Assembly (NCBI GenBank): GCA_000711775.1
Contig: ARYC01018644.1
Span: 1-64,000 of the forward strand
DNA from: Oxytricha trifallax
Taxonomy: Eukaryota; Ciliophora; Spirotrichea; Sporadotrichida; Oxytrichidae
Direction of reading: 5' to 3'
Length of the DNA: 64,000 bases
Under the pieces are notes generated by a model. That model did not search any database and was not told the DNA's origin. It saw only the letters and a program-made list of their open reading frames with translations. The translations under genes were made by a program, and so were the position numbers. Of the stretch, positions 1-11,713 are shown in pieces (within the stretch, counting starts at the first letter, position 1; each line of letters begins with the position of its first letter).

Positions 1-605
1 TGAAAGGTACCAAAATCTCATTTCTAAGAGCGATCCTCTGTGATGAGAAGAAAGCCTTCAAAAACAATGAAATTAAGTTGATAAATTACCAAACTACCCA
101 GAGATTTCAGTTACTAATCTCTACGAGGATGCGATGAAAGATGGAGAGTTGGAAGTTAATCTTCCTACCAAGATACAACTCTTTAACAAAATTCCAGAAA
201 GGAGCTTCTTCTTTGGTGTTCTTGGCACTTTAAGAGAGAGATATCTCAAAGAGATCATTTAAGAAGCCCACAAGAAACGCTACTCTATTTCTCCAAAAGA
301 ATAAAAAAAAGCAAGGCATAATTATAAGCGAGGCTTGGCTTGAAGAGCTAAAGAAGCATCCTTACCTCTCTAGTAAGCTTTGATTCATATCTTTGTAAAG
401 AAATCTGAAACTGATATTTTCCTAATGAAAGAACATGCAAAGGTTCATAGAGAGAGAGAGTCATACTATTCATGAAGTGAGTAAGAGACTTTATAAAGAA
501 ATTTAAAAGACAGATGAAATTAACATAGATGCAGGATTTGGCACTAAGAGAAGAAATATGGGCCCAAGCAAGCCATAAGTAGAGGAGAAATAAGAGAAAA
601 TAAAT
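1..605 (+). CDS. TBE 22-kDa protein, 3' part (TBE-A)
   Basis: Read with TAA/TAG as Gln, this matches the 22-kDa proteins of TBE-B and TBE-D: a GTKISFLRAILC block near base 10, a FFFGVLGTLRERYLKEII block near 210-260, then QEAHKKRYSIS. The function of the TBE 22-kDa protein is not known to me. The start codon lies upstream of the window. Frame breaks occur between blocks, so this copy is probably not functional. It converges on the transposase gene. Confidence 0.75.
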
Positions 606-611
606 CCCTTT

Positions 612-1707
612 CTGGGTTTATTTAATATGTGAACTTATTCATTCATCCAAATCTAACACTTATTTATAAACATTCATTCTTCCTTCTCTCGCAAAACTGT
701 TGTTTTATCTATGCGCACTCTCTTGCAGCTACTCTGAATCAAGTCTAGATTATCTTTAAGCAAGTCACATAAGGTGATACAGCAGTAGTTTCTTGTATTA
801 AGTCTTAATTTAACTCCAATAGAATTCTATTCCATTAAACTGTGGACTATAGGGAACGTTTCATACAGGAGTTCTATTTAACTCTTCATAAGCTTTCTTA
901 AAATCCTTAGTCTTATGAACTGAGAGGTTATCAAAAAACAGAATAATTTCTAATCGTTAAATTTATCTCTTAGTTTGAGTAAGAATTCTATATACTACTA
1001 TCACTTAATAGAGCGAGGATGAATGACATAATTTTCTAAGCCTGAATCTTCACTAATACCAGCTAAAATTGTATGGGTAAAAACCTTCACTTTTTAGTCA
1101 TAAACTTCTATATTATCATACTTCTTGTACAATGACTTATTAATAAAGGTGCTGAGGGTAAATACAGCTTCATCAGAGTGTATGAACTTGATGTTATTAG
1201 TAAAAGCTCTCTGCATTTAATCAATATATATATATATATAACTTAAATTACTACTATAAAATGGAACTGTAAAATCAATCACTCTCTTCACTCTGTTGAC
1301 AGTCTTGAATGTAATACCATTTCGTCTTTAAAAAATTGGCTAAAGTTTAAGGAGTGATACGCTTCTGAGGAATCTTGCGATGAAACATCACAGCTCGTTA
1401 GTCGAGTGGAAAGTGTGACCAATACTTCAAAGTCTTCGAGTTGCAGAGGTAGTCAATATGAGCATGAGAGAACTTTATTTTCTTGCAGATTGTTTACAAA
1501 AACCTGAGTTATAATGCTAAACAGCTAACAAGCAGTGATATTTAACAGTTGAGGCACTCTTATGTAGTAGCTTTGCAATAGCTGCATAATTCAGTACTGG
1601 TTTAACTTAGTCTATATTAAAACTCGTACCATACCTAAGCTTAAGCAATATATCTAAATACTTATCATAATTAATAGACCCTAAATTTCGCTAATTTCTA
1701 TTCTCAT
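612..1707 (-). CDS. TBE 42-kDa transposase, decayed copy (TBE-A)
   Basis: This is a DDE transposase of the IS630/Tc1 type. On the minus strand the start is ATG at 1707 (M-R-I-E-I-S), parallel to the starts in the other TBEs. The first catalytic block HSDEAVFT lies near 1160-1185, the second FFDNLSVHKT near 920-945, and the third NVPYSPQFNGIEFYW near 810-865. All three acidic residues are still visible, but the frame is interrupted several times. The starts in TBE-B, C and D read M-R-D-K-N-S-K, so this N terminus is diverged. Confidence 0.8.
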
Positions 1708-1809
1708 TTTTCAAATTGACCTAATTTCTCTACAAACCCCATCAAGACCCCAACTATACCCTACAAATAAAAGCACTTAAAAACCTCACTAAGGGGTTTT
1801 GGGGTTATG

Positions 1810-3046
1810 AATGATGATTATCAATTCTTTAAAATTTAGATTCTTCAAGGTTAGTTTTCTTTAATTGAGTTTATTTTTTATAAAAGAGGGATTCTTATCT
1901 CAAATTAAAAGCAGAATGTATTAAAGTTTATAACTAAAAAATATTTATATAAATTCATAGAATTTAAATCTCGCAATCTTTGGATTTACATTATTTTAGT
2001 TTGATCCCATTTATTGCAATAGAAATATCTCTCTGTATTTTAAGCTGTGCTCTAACTTTGCGAGTCAGATCCAGCAAAGTAGTCTATAATCCTTCCCCAA
2101 TTATTATTTTTATATCTTTTTAATTTAAGCTTTCTTTTATTTCCTCGGGCTCTTGATAAATTGCCTGATTTAATTTTATCCCTAATTACTCCATCAAATG
2201 TTTGTTAACGAGAAGAACAAGAAAGTTCATTTATTATTAATAATTATATTAAATAAAGTGTGAATTTAAATATAAAAGCTTTTACTTTAAATTCTTCACA
2301 TTTTTTTCACTTTACTAGCTATATCATTTTAATACAAGTTTTATTAAGAAAATTAAAATTCACTACCAATTGAAATATCTGATTCAATTTAATTGCCACT
2401 ATAGTAATTTACCTTTTATTCTTCAGCATCTCTCTCATCTAAATTTTTATATTCTTATAGAATTTATGAATAATATGAAATCTTTGTTAATTTATATAAG
2501 TGAATAAATTAAATTAAAAATTATTTTGCTAAATAATAAAAAAATACCTATAATTCAAATAAAATTAACTCCTATTTATTGATTAATCTAAATTACTTGA
2601 TATATTGCTAACAATAAATTCCTTTTATTTAAATTTGTAATTTTAAAGACCTAAACTCAATATTGCAAAATAGCTTTAAACAAATCCATTTTTATTTTTC
2701 AAATTTTAACAAGAGTTTTCATAAAAGATTTCATTTTCATTATCATATAATAAAGGGGATTATAATTTTAATGCCGAAAATTCATTTATTAAACTATGAT
2801 TTGTTTTATGTTCTTCATCTAGGACTGGAATTTTTGATTTTATCTGTATAATTTGAGGTTATAGAACATATATTATGGAATCAATAAATTCTAGATTTTC
2901 TAATTTAAACTTTGACTCATGACTTCTTTAAGTGGAGACTTAAAGTACTCTATTTGATCAGTCCTTAATTAAAAATAAAGTTTTAGCAAAGTATTTGGCA
3001 TAATATTAAACTCATTCAAGAATCGGTATACTTATTGGCCAGTAAT
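1810..3046. other. Spacer between TBE-A and TBE-B, with a coding-like fragment
   Basis: This AT-rich DNA lies between two TBEs. Most of it shows nothing recognisable. About 2000-2215 on the minus strand is open under the ciliate code and protein-like (contains DKIKSGNLSRARGNKRK and WGRIIDYFAGSDSQSQ). It may be one exon or MDS of an unidentified host gene. The small standard-code ORF near 2663-2851 is T-rich and not convincing. AAT at 3044-3046 is the left target duplication of TBE-B. Confidence 0.4.
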
Positions 3047-3165
3047 AAAAACCCCAAACCCTTTAATGAGGTTTACAAGTGCTTTGATTTGTAGGAAATT
3101 TGTTTGGAGTTTGGGATATTAATAGGTTTTAATATGAAATTTTATAGTAAATGTATTTAACTTAA

Positions 3166-4618
3166 TCACTCAAAATGCATTTTTGAATCATGTGGGAGAG
3201 GTCTAAAGTTTATATTACTCAACCACAACTCTATCTGCACTATTTTTTATGTCTGATCTTGAGTTAGGTTTTATTTTTATTGATTCTGCTACTTGTTTTA
3301 TCGATTGAGAGACTCTAATTTTGTCTATAAACTACTTTATTCTTTGCTTAGCATCTTACTCGGAACTTGTATAGTAGTAATCGTTGCGTGATATAACGCA
3401 CTCTATTTTTATTGCTTGCTAAAGCCCACACATCCCACTATAAGTCTCCATCTCTCCAGTTTTCTATTTTTGGATAATATCCTGGAGTTCCCGTAACACT
3501 TCTAAGTCTTGATACTTCCACTTTTAAGGCTATGTTGAAATCAATAATTGCTACTGTTACTGGTGAAAAGTTCAACTATATATTTTAAAGTTTGAGATCT
3601 GTGTGAACAAAGCCTAACTTATGAAGATCTTTGATGCCTTTTAAAGCTTAAGTTTCTATTAATGCAAGCTATCTATGATTTAACTGATCAGTTATGAAAT
3701 CTCTGAGTGTCATTTCAAATAATGGTAGTCTGAAAGCCATTAGATCTTTAGCTTGGAGAACAGCATTTAGCTTTATTAAGTATTTGCACTTTTTAAACTT
3801 CGCCTGAGTGAGTATTTAATACTCATTAGTAAACTCCATTTTATATTTATCATCACTTAGGAGATAGTTGAAAGTATATACCTTGTAAGCATACTGATGA
3901 TCCTTAATAACTTTCTAGTCATTGGAGTCCTTTAGAATTAAGTAGCTTTATAGAGAAGTTTCTAAATCAATCTCTGCAAGTACTGGAATTTTCTTGTATT
4001 ATATTTTAATCATGATTTTAGTAACCTCTGATGCTAAGAGGTTGCGTGCAATTCTCACATACTCTGATTCACTTGCATGTTATAGCAAAGCATATTAAAG
4101 AGGCTTCCTTGCTTTTCTTATGTTGAGCAACTTCAGTTGAGTGTCTTAATCTTCAACTTCTATTTCTTTATTATGGGCTTTTAATAAATTTTCTTTTAGT
4201 CTCTTGTATGAGAGTACTGCTTATGGCACTCAAAGCAATCATACTTTTCATCAACTATATCATGCTTTAAGTATACAGCAGGCTTAGCTTCCTTATGAGC
4301 CTTCATTTGCCTGAACCAGCTAGATTATGAGAGAAGTCTCTTTCACACTTTTCACAAAAAAAAGTATACTTCAACTTCCTCTGCGTACATTGAAATTACA
4401 TTTTTAACTTTCTCCTCCTCTCACTCTCCCACACACTTGTTTGCCACTTATTTTCTATTATTAATTTCTAATTTAATAACAGAGACCTCAAGTGATAGCT
4501 CTGATTATTCCATAAATGAATTTATCTCACAGCTCTCACACTTTTTATTGCTACCAAAGGTAAATTTCATTTAGTTTGATGGAAGTACTGTTGTTTTTCT
4601 CAAAATGTTAGCGCTCAT
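3166..4618 (-). CDS. TBE 57-kDa zinc-finger/protein-kinase-like protein (TBE-B)
   Basis: The start is ATG at 4618 (M-S-A-N-I-L-R) and the stop TGA is at 3166-3168, about 480 codons, as in TBE-C and TBE-D. By homology to those copies it has an N-terminal CxxC knuckle, two C2H2 fingers near 4200-4400, and a kinase-like domain with an HRDL-type catalytic loop near 3590-3620 and IIDFN (DFG position) near 3545-3560. The protein could phosphorylate a partner in transposition, but the role is not known. The reading frame has several breaks in this copy. Transcription would start in the region shared with the 22-kDa gene. Confidence 0.82.
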
Positions 4619-5152
4619 ATTTAAACTTGAATTTAAAATTATATAACTGCCTCTATAATTTAGAGCTTATATGATAGCTTAGCAAGCTTAAAAGATTTAA
4701 TGGAAATTCTTAGAGTATTAGAGAAAAAATATGGGTATTAGGAGACGATCTAGCTCTAAAAATAGGTGAGAGAGTAAGCATTTTTACTTTCAATAATAAG
4801 TTGATTATAGTACGTACTTATTAGGAGGTTCACCTAATTAAGTACGTACTGCTTTAGGAGGTATTTTGTGATTTTATGATTAAAATTAGGGTGCTCCTAA
4901 TTAAGTACTAGCATTTTAGGAGCTGCTCCTAATTAAGTACGTACCAATTTAAATTTAAAAATATGGAACTATAAAAGTAGAAATTGATATCAATCTCTCA
5001 AGTTTGAAACCAGTTCCCAAAACTTTCTCTATTTCCTGCTAAGAGTTTGACCTCCAAAAGGATGCCCATATTTAATAGTAAGTTGTATAGAGGTATAAAA
5101 TTGAAATCAATAAACTTAAATTTGATCATCATTTCTTAGATCAGTAAACAAG
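4619..5152. promoter_or_regulatory. Shared 57-kDa/22-kDa intergenic region with palindromic repeats (TBE-B)
   Basis: The two flanking genes start outward from this region, so it should hold both promoters. At about 4812-4945 a short unit of the type CCTAATTAAGTACGTAC or its complement recurs about four times, in both orientations, with TTAGGAGGT/ACCTCCTAA half-sites. The same cluster occurs at the matching place in TBE-C, D and E. It is a candidate for repeated protein binding sites; no function can be read from sequence. Confidence 0.55.
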
Positions 5153-5930
5153 ATGGAGTCAATGAATGATGCAATGAAAAGAGTGCAAGCACAAGAATTG
5201 ATTCAAGTATTTAGAAGCAAGGAGGATTTGCATTGCTAACTGGTGCAGAATGTTAATATACTCATAGTGACTAATCTTTATTATATAGTTGGTCTATTCC
5301 TGCCAACGATGGAAGATCCTAAAATTTCATTTCTAAGAGCGATACTCTGCGAAGAAAAGAAAGCCTTGAAAACTTAAGATGCAAAGTTTGCAGAGATTCC
5401 AAACTATCCAGAAATCTCAGTGATTAGCTTTTATGATGATACTATGAATGACCCAGAGGTTTCGCAGTCCCTGCCTACTAAGAAGCAGTTAGTCAAACAA
5501 ACTACCTGAAAGAAACTATTTCTTTTGGCATACTTGCAACAATTAAAGGTGATTACTTGAAAGAAATTATTCAAGAATCTCATAAGAAAAGGTACAGCAT
5601 CTCTTCAGAAGATAAGGACAAACAAGGGATCAAGATAAGTGAGAGCTGGCTATCAGAGCTGCAGAAGCACCCTTATATTTCAAGTAAGATTTGTAGCTTA
5701 ACTCTTTAGAAAAATCTGGTACTGGCATCTTCTTGATGAAGGAATAGAGCAAGCTTCACAAAGAGCGAAAGTCGAAGACAAAGTATGAAGTTAGCAATTG
5801 ACATTATTTAAATATTTAGCCTCCAGAGTCAATGAATATAGATGCTGGAGCTGGCAGCAATAGAAGAAGCCTTGGAGGAAGGAAGCGAAAAGAGGAAGAA
5901 AGAAAGAGAAGCCAGTTCTCTCTAAATAAA
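5153..5930 (+). CDS. TBE 22-kDa protein (TBE-B)
   Basis: ATG at 5153 opens M-E-S-M-N-D-A-M-K-R, followed by QELIQ and the conserved FRSKEDLH block, a hydrophobic stretch near 5265-5300, GILATIKGDYLKEII near 5530-5570 and ESHKKRYSISSEDKDKQ near 5575-5625. The C terminus is basic (RKRKEERKRE near 5880-5910). This basic tail may bind nucleic acid, but that is inference. The reading frame needs two or three shifts, so the copy is probably not intact. The gene converges on the transposase. Confidence 0.78.
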
Positions 5931-5949
5931 TTTAAATGTGTCTTATTTA

Positions 5950-7013
5950 TTAATTAACTTAACTGCAAAACTTATTTATATAAATTCACTCTCCCTTCTT
6001 TAGCAGACTTTTATGCCAACTAATTATCACTCTCTTAGCTGAACTTTTTATAAAATCAACTGTATCGATAGGTTGGTCAAGCATTAGGTGGTATAGCAGC
6101 AGTTTAATTTAATGACCTTTCAGTAAACCCTAGTAGAATTCAATTCCATAAAACTATGGACTGTAAGATACGTTGAACACTGGTGTTATTCTTAGTTGCT
6201 CATAACTCTTCCTTGTTTCTTTTGTTTTATGAACAGAAAGATTATCAACGAATAGTATAATCTCTTATTCAGGGTACTTCTTTCTCAGCTGCTCTAAGAA
6301 CTTAATATACTGCTCTGTCTTAATAGAGCGAGGATGAATAAAAAAAGCTTCTAAACCATCATCATCGCTTATGCCTCCAAGAATTGCCATTGTTTATACC
6401 TTGACTTTATAGTCATTTACTTCTATATTTCTATGTCTCTTATACCAAGACTTCTAGATGAAAGTGTTGAAGGTAAACACAGCCTTGTCACCATGTAAAA
6501 CTTAATATTATTCTATTAAGCTCTCTGCATTTAATTATAAATAGAATTTAGGTTATTGTTGTAAAATGGCATAGTGAAATCAATCACTCTCTTAATACGA
6601 TTAACACCTTTTGTAAGAGATGCTATTTCGTTTATAAATGTTTGCAACAGATTATGCAGAGATCTTCAACTCAGGGAACTGGCGGTGAAACATAATAACT
6701 CGTTAGTCGAGAGAGAAGTGAGCCCAATACTTCAAAGTCTTCTCATTAATAAGATAGTCAATATGCTTCTATAGAAACTTTGACTTCGTCTAAGGCATAG
6801 AATTCAGCTTTTATTGCTTTAGTTATACTGCTCTAAGGCAGTGGGACGAACAGTTGATGGACCTCGCTTTAAGAGCAGTGTAATAGACTTATAATTGAGT
6901 ACTGTTTTGACATTTTCACTGTATATATCACATCCGTAACGCAGTTTAAACACTAAATCATTATAATCTTCATCATAAATAGACCCTAAAAACTTGCTAT
7001 TTTTGTCTCGCAT
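5950..7013 (-). CDS. TBE 42-kDa transposase (TBE-B)
   Basis: ATG at 7013 begins M-R-D-K-N-S-K-F-L-G-S, 82 bp inside the right terminus. The catalytic blocks of the DD34E family follow: GDKAVFTFNTF near 6470-6500 (first Asp), IILFVDNLSVHKT near 6225-6265 (second Asp) and YSPQFYGIEFYW-like near 6115-6160 (Glu). A helix-turn-helix-type N-terminal half is expected from the family. Frame breaks are present. The protein would cut at the element termini. Confidence 0.83.
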
Positions 7014-7097
7014 TTAATTAATAACCCTGACCCCTAACAAATTCCCTACAAATCAAAGCAATTATAAACCTCATTAAGAGGTATTGGAGTTTTGAAT

Positions 7098-9035
7098 GTT
7101 ACACTCTTAGCTATTCGCGATAAAACTTGAAAGTACTTATTATATTTGAGTAATGGGAGAATACCACACTTAAATGTAAAGTCTAAAATGTTTTATTGAA
7201 CTTTCTAGCTTAGAATTATTTCATAATCTATCTATTTATTCTGATATAAGGGATGATAGTACAAGTATTAGAGAATGGAGATATTATCGTTAAGCTATAA
7301 TAATTAGATTGATTTCAATTTTTCAAAATTCTAATTTAAAAGTTTTATATAAATAAAATCTTCCTGTTGATCATTCTTTTAAAGCAAAGTGAAATCTTTT
7401 GAAAAATTTTCTTTTAAATACCTCCATGTGTTTTGTCTAAGAAAATAAATAATATTTTGGCTTTTATTTAAATCATTAACAAAAATGTTAGTTTATATCT
7501 AAAATAAAATATTTATATATAAATTATACTGTTTTAGTTCATTCTTAAACATGGAAATTTTAATTTTATTGGATCTTGTTTGAGCGAATATCAATATCTT
7601 AGAATTTAATTTCTCCAGAATTTAAAAACCTTTTAATCTCAGTTAATTGTGATCGTCTTAATAATGTAACTTTAGTGATTTGGTGTTAGTTTATTTTAAT
7701 CTTACTGCTCCTTGACGGAATCAGTTAAATAAATATTTTTATAAACTATAAATTTTCATATTAAAAATTGAAAAAAATTGTTATTAAAATCTTTTAAGTA
7801 TATTTTAATGTAAATGTAATTCATTATAAATGAAAAATATAATTATAAAACTATTATTAAATCATAAACATTTATACCAACTAAATGAATTCATTTTAAA
7901 TATAAAATTGGGAATTATTTTGATATAAATAATTTATATTTAATAAAATGATTCATTAATAAAATTTGCTTAATTTAATTTACAATCAGCTGTACATTTG
8001 CTCAATTTAATTTTAAGCAGTCTTAGATTATTTTAGGAAAAATTATTTTATTTTATTTTTTAATCTATAATATAATTTTATTTTAATAATTATACATTAT
8101 TTGCTAAAATGACTATCATTAAAAATGCCTTTATTTAACAAATTTTCCATATTAACTCAATCATAAATTTTCTTTTATTATCTAATGATTATACCAAAAT
8201 TTTTAATATATTATTATTATAGATAAATGCTTTAAAAATTTAATAAGCCTATATAAACTCAAATTTATAGTAGTTTTATAAATTATCAAATATATTAATA
8301 ATTGAGAATTTTGGTTTATTACTAGAATTAATATAAAAACAATGATCTTTTATTTAATTAAAAAAAAATTAAGTTCATTTAATAATTTAATAGGTATATT
8401 AAACTTAATTACTAAATAAAATTATCGAAATTTAAGTATTATAATTTATATTGAGAATTAAATCTTAATTTCTCATCATCTGTTACTTAAATAATCTTAT
8501 AAATAAATGAAAAAGATTATACTCCGTTTTTAAAATAAAATTAAAAGAACATGCGAAATGAATAAGTTTTTGCAATTAATGATATTAAGAAAAAAATAAA
8601 ATAGCAAAATACGAAATCGAAAAATGAATTTTAAAATATCAATTTTAAGTAATCTAAATGAACTTATAATGATTATTTTATAATATAAAATAAATCAGCT
8701 CGCCTTTTAATATTAATAAAAATTATTAGATTTAAGTGAAGTTCTAGTATATTAATTAGATAATGCGAAAAACTCAGAATGAAAAAGTCTTAAGATGTAA
8801 TATCTTGATAATAAAATGCATTTCAATTTAAAAGATTAATAATACTAAAAGCTATTTTTATTTTAAGTGAATAATTAATAAAATTTATTTGTTTTTTGAA
8901 TGAAATTTGCTGAAACTTATAGCTGAATTTAAATATAATCGATTAAATATATGATAAATTTAATTTATTTTAAATAGGTGGTGCAATAGAGCGCAAAATC
9001 AATTTCTCCATTCGTCAAGTACATTTCATCGATCC
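7098..9035. other. AT-rich non-coding stretch
   Basis: This extremely AT-rich DNA has no convincing coding region on either strand. From 7300 to 8960 it is almost pure A/T with frequent TTTAAT/ATTAAA runs. It may be intergenic germline DNA. I see no terminal repeats that would define an element. Confidence 0.5.
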
Positions 9036-9039
9036 TTTT

Positions 9040-9625
9040 CAATCTCGGCAGATTACCGGAGATTTAACAAACAATTGCCCAGATTGAGGAGGAGCTCGAT
9101 ATGGATTCAAAGTCATTTGTTTCTCACACTCAGAACCCCAGATTCAACGATATATCTTTCATCTAAGAACTGGTGATCAAGTTGGAAAGGAAGACCACAA
9201 CTAGAGCAAAAAACATCAAGCTTCAGCTTAATTTTTATTTTAATATAATTCTTCATAATTTTTAACAATTTTTAATTATATTTAGCTGGAAAGAGTCAAG
9301 TACTGCCTGAATGGTCAGTTTATATTTATTAAAATTTAATTAATATCAAAATTTGACATTGATGTGTATGTGATGCGGAAAGCTCATGAGAAAGAGATCG
9401 CTGAGATTAAACAGTAATACTAGCAAGAATATACAATATTTATGAACTAGTACAACCAGAAAAAACTATGTACGAGGAAAAATGCACTAAAGATTTCATA
9501 GAGCTTCCGAACTCCCTGGACAATACATCAAAGATCTGCAAACTCAAAATGCCCTTTTAAAGAAGGAAGTTTGCACCTTGAAATATAAATTAAATAAAAA
9601 TTTGTTAGATATTTTGACATTTTAA
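9040..9625 (+). CDS. Coiled-coil protein, fragmentary gene
   Basis: This is not a family I recognise. Blocks that read well under the ciliate code are IAQIEEELDMDSKSFVSHTQ near 9075-9135, then LVIKLERKTTTRAKNIKLQL to 9229, an AT-rich interruption (about 9230-9284, ending in TTTAG), CTGGAAAGAGTC onward (LERVKYCLNG), another interruption, and RKAHEKEIAEIKQQYQQEY from 9376. The last block has KDLQTQNALLKKEV near 9530-9575 with heptad-like leucines. The spacing suggests several short exons or MDSs. Some neighbouring blocks are one base out of frame. Confidence 0.55.
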
Positions 9626-9849
9626 TGAATTAAAGAACTGACGCAATGTAAATTAAAAAACTTATTACCAAATAAACCAAATACAAAGTGTAAACATAGT
9701 AAATCATAATCACATTTAAAAAAAAATCTTTGGACACTCTTAGTTCTACTCCAAATCCTTTGAGATGGGTTAGAAGTTCATATAATATTCTATTAAGAAT
9801 TTTTATTTAATTTTTATTAAAATTATATTATGAATAAAAATGAAATTGC

Positions 9850-10640
9850 TTGAAGTTGTGCAACTAAAAGTGATTTTCTTTGTTATTATTCGGGACTTGT
9901 CCAGAGGCGTTACTGATTTGAGCTGCTTAACCTTTTAGAGTCATCTTCAAGCCCCAAGGATTTCGGCTGGATGGCTATAACTTACCATATTCTATATCAA
10001 ACAAGCACAAGCTTTCACCATCCTTACCATCGACTTCAATCTGTTAAAATTATATTTTAAACAACGCAATAATGATTCTATTTTATTATTATTATTCTGC
10101 CCTAGTCTTTTGTATCCGAAAAGTTGCTACTGAAGAGACTGATTAGGGGGATTGGCAGGCTTATAGAGAACAGGCTTGAATTGAAATTTTGTAGCTTTAG
10201 ATTGGATTTTCAGGTTTCCAAAGTTTTGGGGAAGCTATGATAGATCTTTTTTGCATTTTTTTCAAGGTGTTAACAAGAAATGTTTCAAATATTTTTAATT
10301 TAATTAAAGTATTTTTGAGAATTTTGTTTAAATTATATTCCGGTATAACACAAAAACAAATATAGTTTATTCTATCTGATCTATATTAAAAATATCAAAA
10401 ATAAAAATTTATATGAAATTTTTATAAATTGATATTGAAAATTAATTTAACCACCTATATATATGATTATATAAACAAAGATTAAATACTTACTTTCTCT
10501 AGTGCTATCTTTCTAGACAATGACTTATTAAGCTCATCTGTGCTGCTCCTGCATCGCTACTTTGTGATGATCTCACATCTTTCATAGGTTTTTGGCTTGT
10601 AAACTTCTCCTCTTCTTGCTGCTGGAATCTGCCTGGTCTT
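9850..10640 (-). CDS. Q-rich protein of unknown function
   Basis: Several minus-strand blocks are protein-like under the ciliate code. RPGRFQQQEEEKF with MKDVRSSQSSDAGAAQ lies at about 10515-10635 and ends near a GTAAGT donor. SQLPQNFGNLKIQSKATKF with LYKPANPPNQSLQQQ lies at 10095-10240, and DGKDGESLCLFDIEYG with SSRNPWGLKMTL at 9935-10040. The order is collinear and the gaps are AT-rich (10040-10090, 10245-10490), so these are probably exons or MDSs of one gene. The 5' end meets the 274-bp palindrome. The choice of frame in the first block is uncertain, since a second frame is also open. Confidence 0.5.
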
Positions 10641-10660
10641 ATTTTAGTTTGACCATTTTC

Positions 10661-10934
10661 AGAACACCCCAACCAGTTTCTTATTAAATAATTTTCAATT
10701 AATCTTTTTATATATAGTTTATAACAACTTACTACAACATATATCTTAATTAATCACGCTCATTCCATATAAATAAAAGTATTTTAAAGGGTTACAGTTA
10801 TATTCTTTAAAAATACTTTTATTTATATGGAATGAGCGTGATTAATTAAGATATATGTTGTAGTAAGTTGTTATAAACTATATATAAAAAGATTAATTGA
10901 AAATTATTTAATAAGAAACTGGTTGGGGTGTTCT
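10661..10934. repeat. Near-perfect 274-bp inverted repeat (hairpin)
   Basis: Two arms of about 129-130 bp are reverse complements with one length difference (TTTT versus TTTTT in the inner end) around a ~15-base loop (GGTTACAGTTATATT). The ends are AGAACACC and GGTGTTCT. The pentamer TTTTC occurs directly left of the repeat (10656-10660) and again a few bases right of it (10938-10942), which could be a target duplication or an IES pointer, or chance in AT-rich DNA. It does not share termini with the other MITEs in this window. Confidence 0.85.
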
Positions 10935-10942
10935 TGCTTTTC

Positions 10943-11284
10943 ATGCATTTATTTAAAACAAAAACTTAATAATTTAATTATATATTTTCATAGATTATAT
11001 TTGAGATTAATTTATAAAATTTATAATAATTATTTTATCCTAATTAATTTTAAATAGATTTTGTATTCTAAGAAAATTAATTACATTAAAAAGTTACCTC
11101 AACAGTTCAAAATATCGACCAATCGGCATTGAGGAAATTGATCAAAGTTCTTCAAAAATCTTGTATTTTTGATTTTATTTAAATATTATTTTTGTTTCAA
11201 TTGAATTATTCTAATTAATTTAATATCTAGTTAAGATTGATTACTAAAAAGCAAATAAAAGTAAAAAAATTTATTTTATTTGAA
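10943..11284. other. AT-rich stretch with a possible small exon
   Basis: Mostly A/T. A minus-strand block near 11095-11160 reads FDQFPQCRLVDILNC under the ciliate code and is followed by GTAAC, so it could be an exon of the Q-rich gene to the left. The evidence is weak. Confidence 0.3.
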
Positions 11285-11713
11285 AATAGTGTCTCACTCT
11301 CATAATATAGAAGAGACAGGGTTGACCAAAAGTAGTGAAAATATTTGGTGGAGAGAAATATCTCAATCATCAGAACCATTTTCTTAACTAAATATAGCTA
11401 TCCAATCTAACTGTAATTATGAGTGATATTTTGAAAACCTTAGAAATATCGTTTAGCATAACTTAAAATGCTAAAATGTATTGCCATTCTTATGATCTAG
11501 AAGTGCACTTGTTTGAGATATTGAGGCATGGCTTATAACCTTTTTATATTAAAACATGAATTAACATCACCTTTCACTGACCTCTAAGTTTAACAATTAT
11601 ATTTTAAATTTTAATACTAAATTTGGCTTAAAACAATCTCCTCGAAGTCCTATATTAATCCAGAGCTCATGAAATTCGAAGTTACGCGCGACGCAAAGAC
11701 ACTTATAATGAAG
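11285..11713 (+). CDS. Coding-like fragment, unknown
   Basis: Plus-strand blocks open under the ciliate code are NIEETGLTKSSENIWWRE near 11305-11360 and, after an AT-rich gap, SYINPELMKFEVTRDAKTL near 11650-11705, ending at a possible GTATAT donor. They may be exons of one gene or of two. No family is recognised. Confidence 0.35.

Larger units (their letters stand above)
1..1809. mobile_element. TBE-A, right part of a telomere-bearing element (Tc1/IS630-type DNA transposon)
   Basis: The window opens inside this element. It ends in a G4T4-type terminus (AAGGGGTTTTGGGG at about 1791-1804) preceded by the inner terminal sequence shared with the other TBEs here (CCTCACTAAGG). It carries the 3' part of the 22-kDa gene on the plus strand and the transposase on the minus strand, in the same convergent order as TBE-B. 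The triplet after the end is AAT (1810-1812), which fits the A-N-T target rule, but the left copy lies outside the window. It is more diverged from TBE-C and TBE-D than they are from each other, so it is probably an older copy. Confidence 0.9.
3047..7094. mobile_element. TBE-B, complete telomere-bearing element
   Basis: This is a 4,048-bp element. The left end reads AAAAACCCCAAACCCTTTAA and the right end ATTAAGAGGTATTGGAGTTT, both decayed versions of the C4A4/G4T4 termini. It is flanked by AAT at 3044-3046 and 7095-7097, a 3-bp A-N-T target duplication. All three TBE genes are present: 57-kDa zinc-finger/kinase (minus), 22-kDa (plus, divergent from the first) and transposase (minus, convergent with the second). 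Terminal decay and frame breaks suggest it is older than TBE-C and TBE-D. Confidence 0.93.

Noticed and set aside
1790-1809. C4A4/G4T4 runs as true chromosome ends
   Set aside because: They are single short copies at the ends of 4-kb elements with 3-bp duplications, i.e. TBE termini, not telomeres.
2663-2851. Small standard-code ORF in the TBE-A/TBE-B spacer
   Set aside because: Composition is Phe/His/Ile-rich as expected from T-rich DNA, with no conserved motif or start context.
3047-7094. Euplotes Tec-type elements
   Set aside because: Tec elements belong to a genus where TGA is Cys and TAA/TAG stop. Here TAA/TAG encode Gln and TGA stops, and the gene set is that of TBEs.
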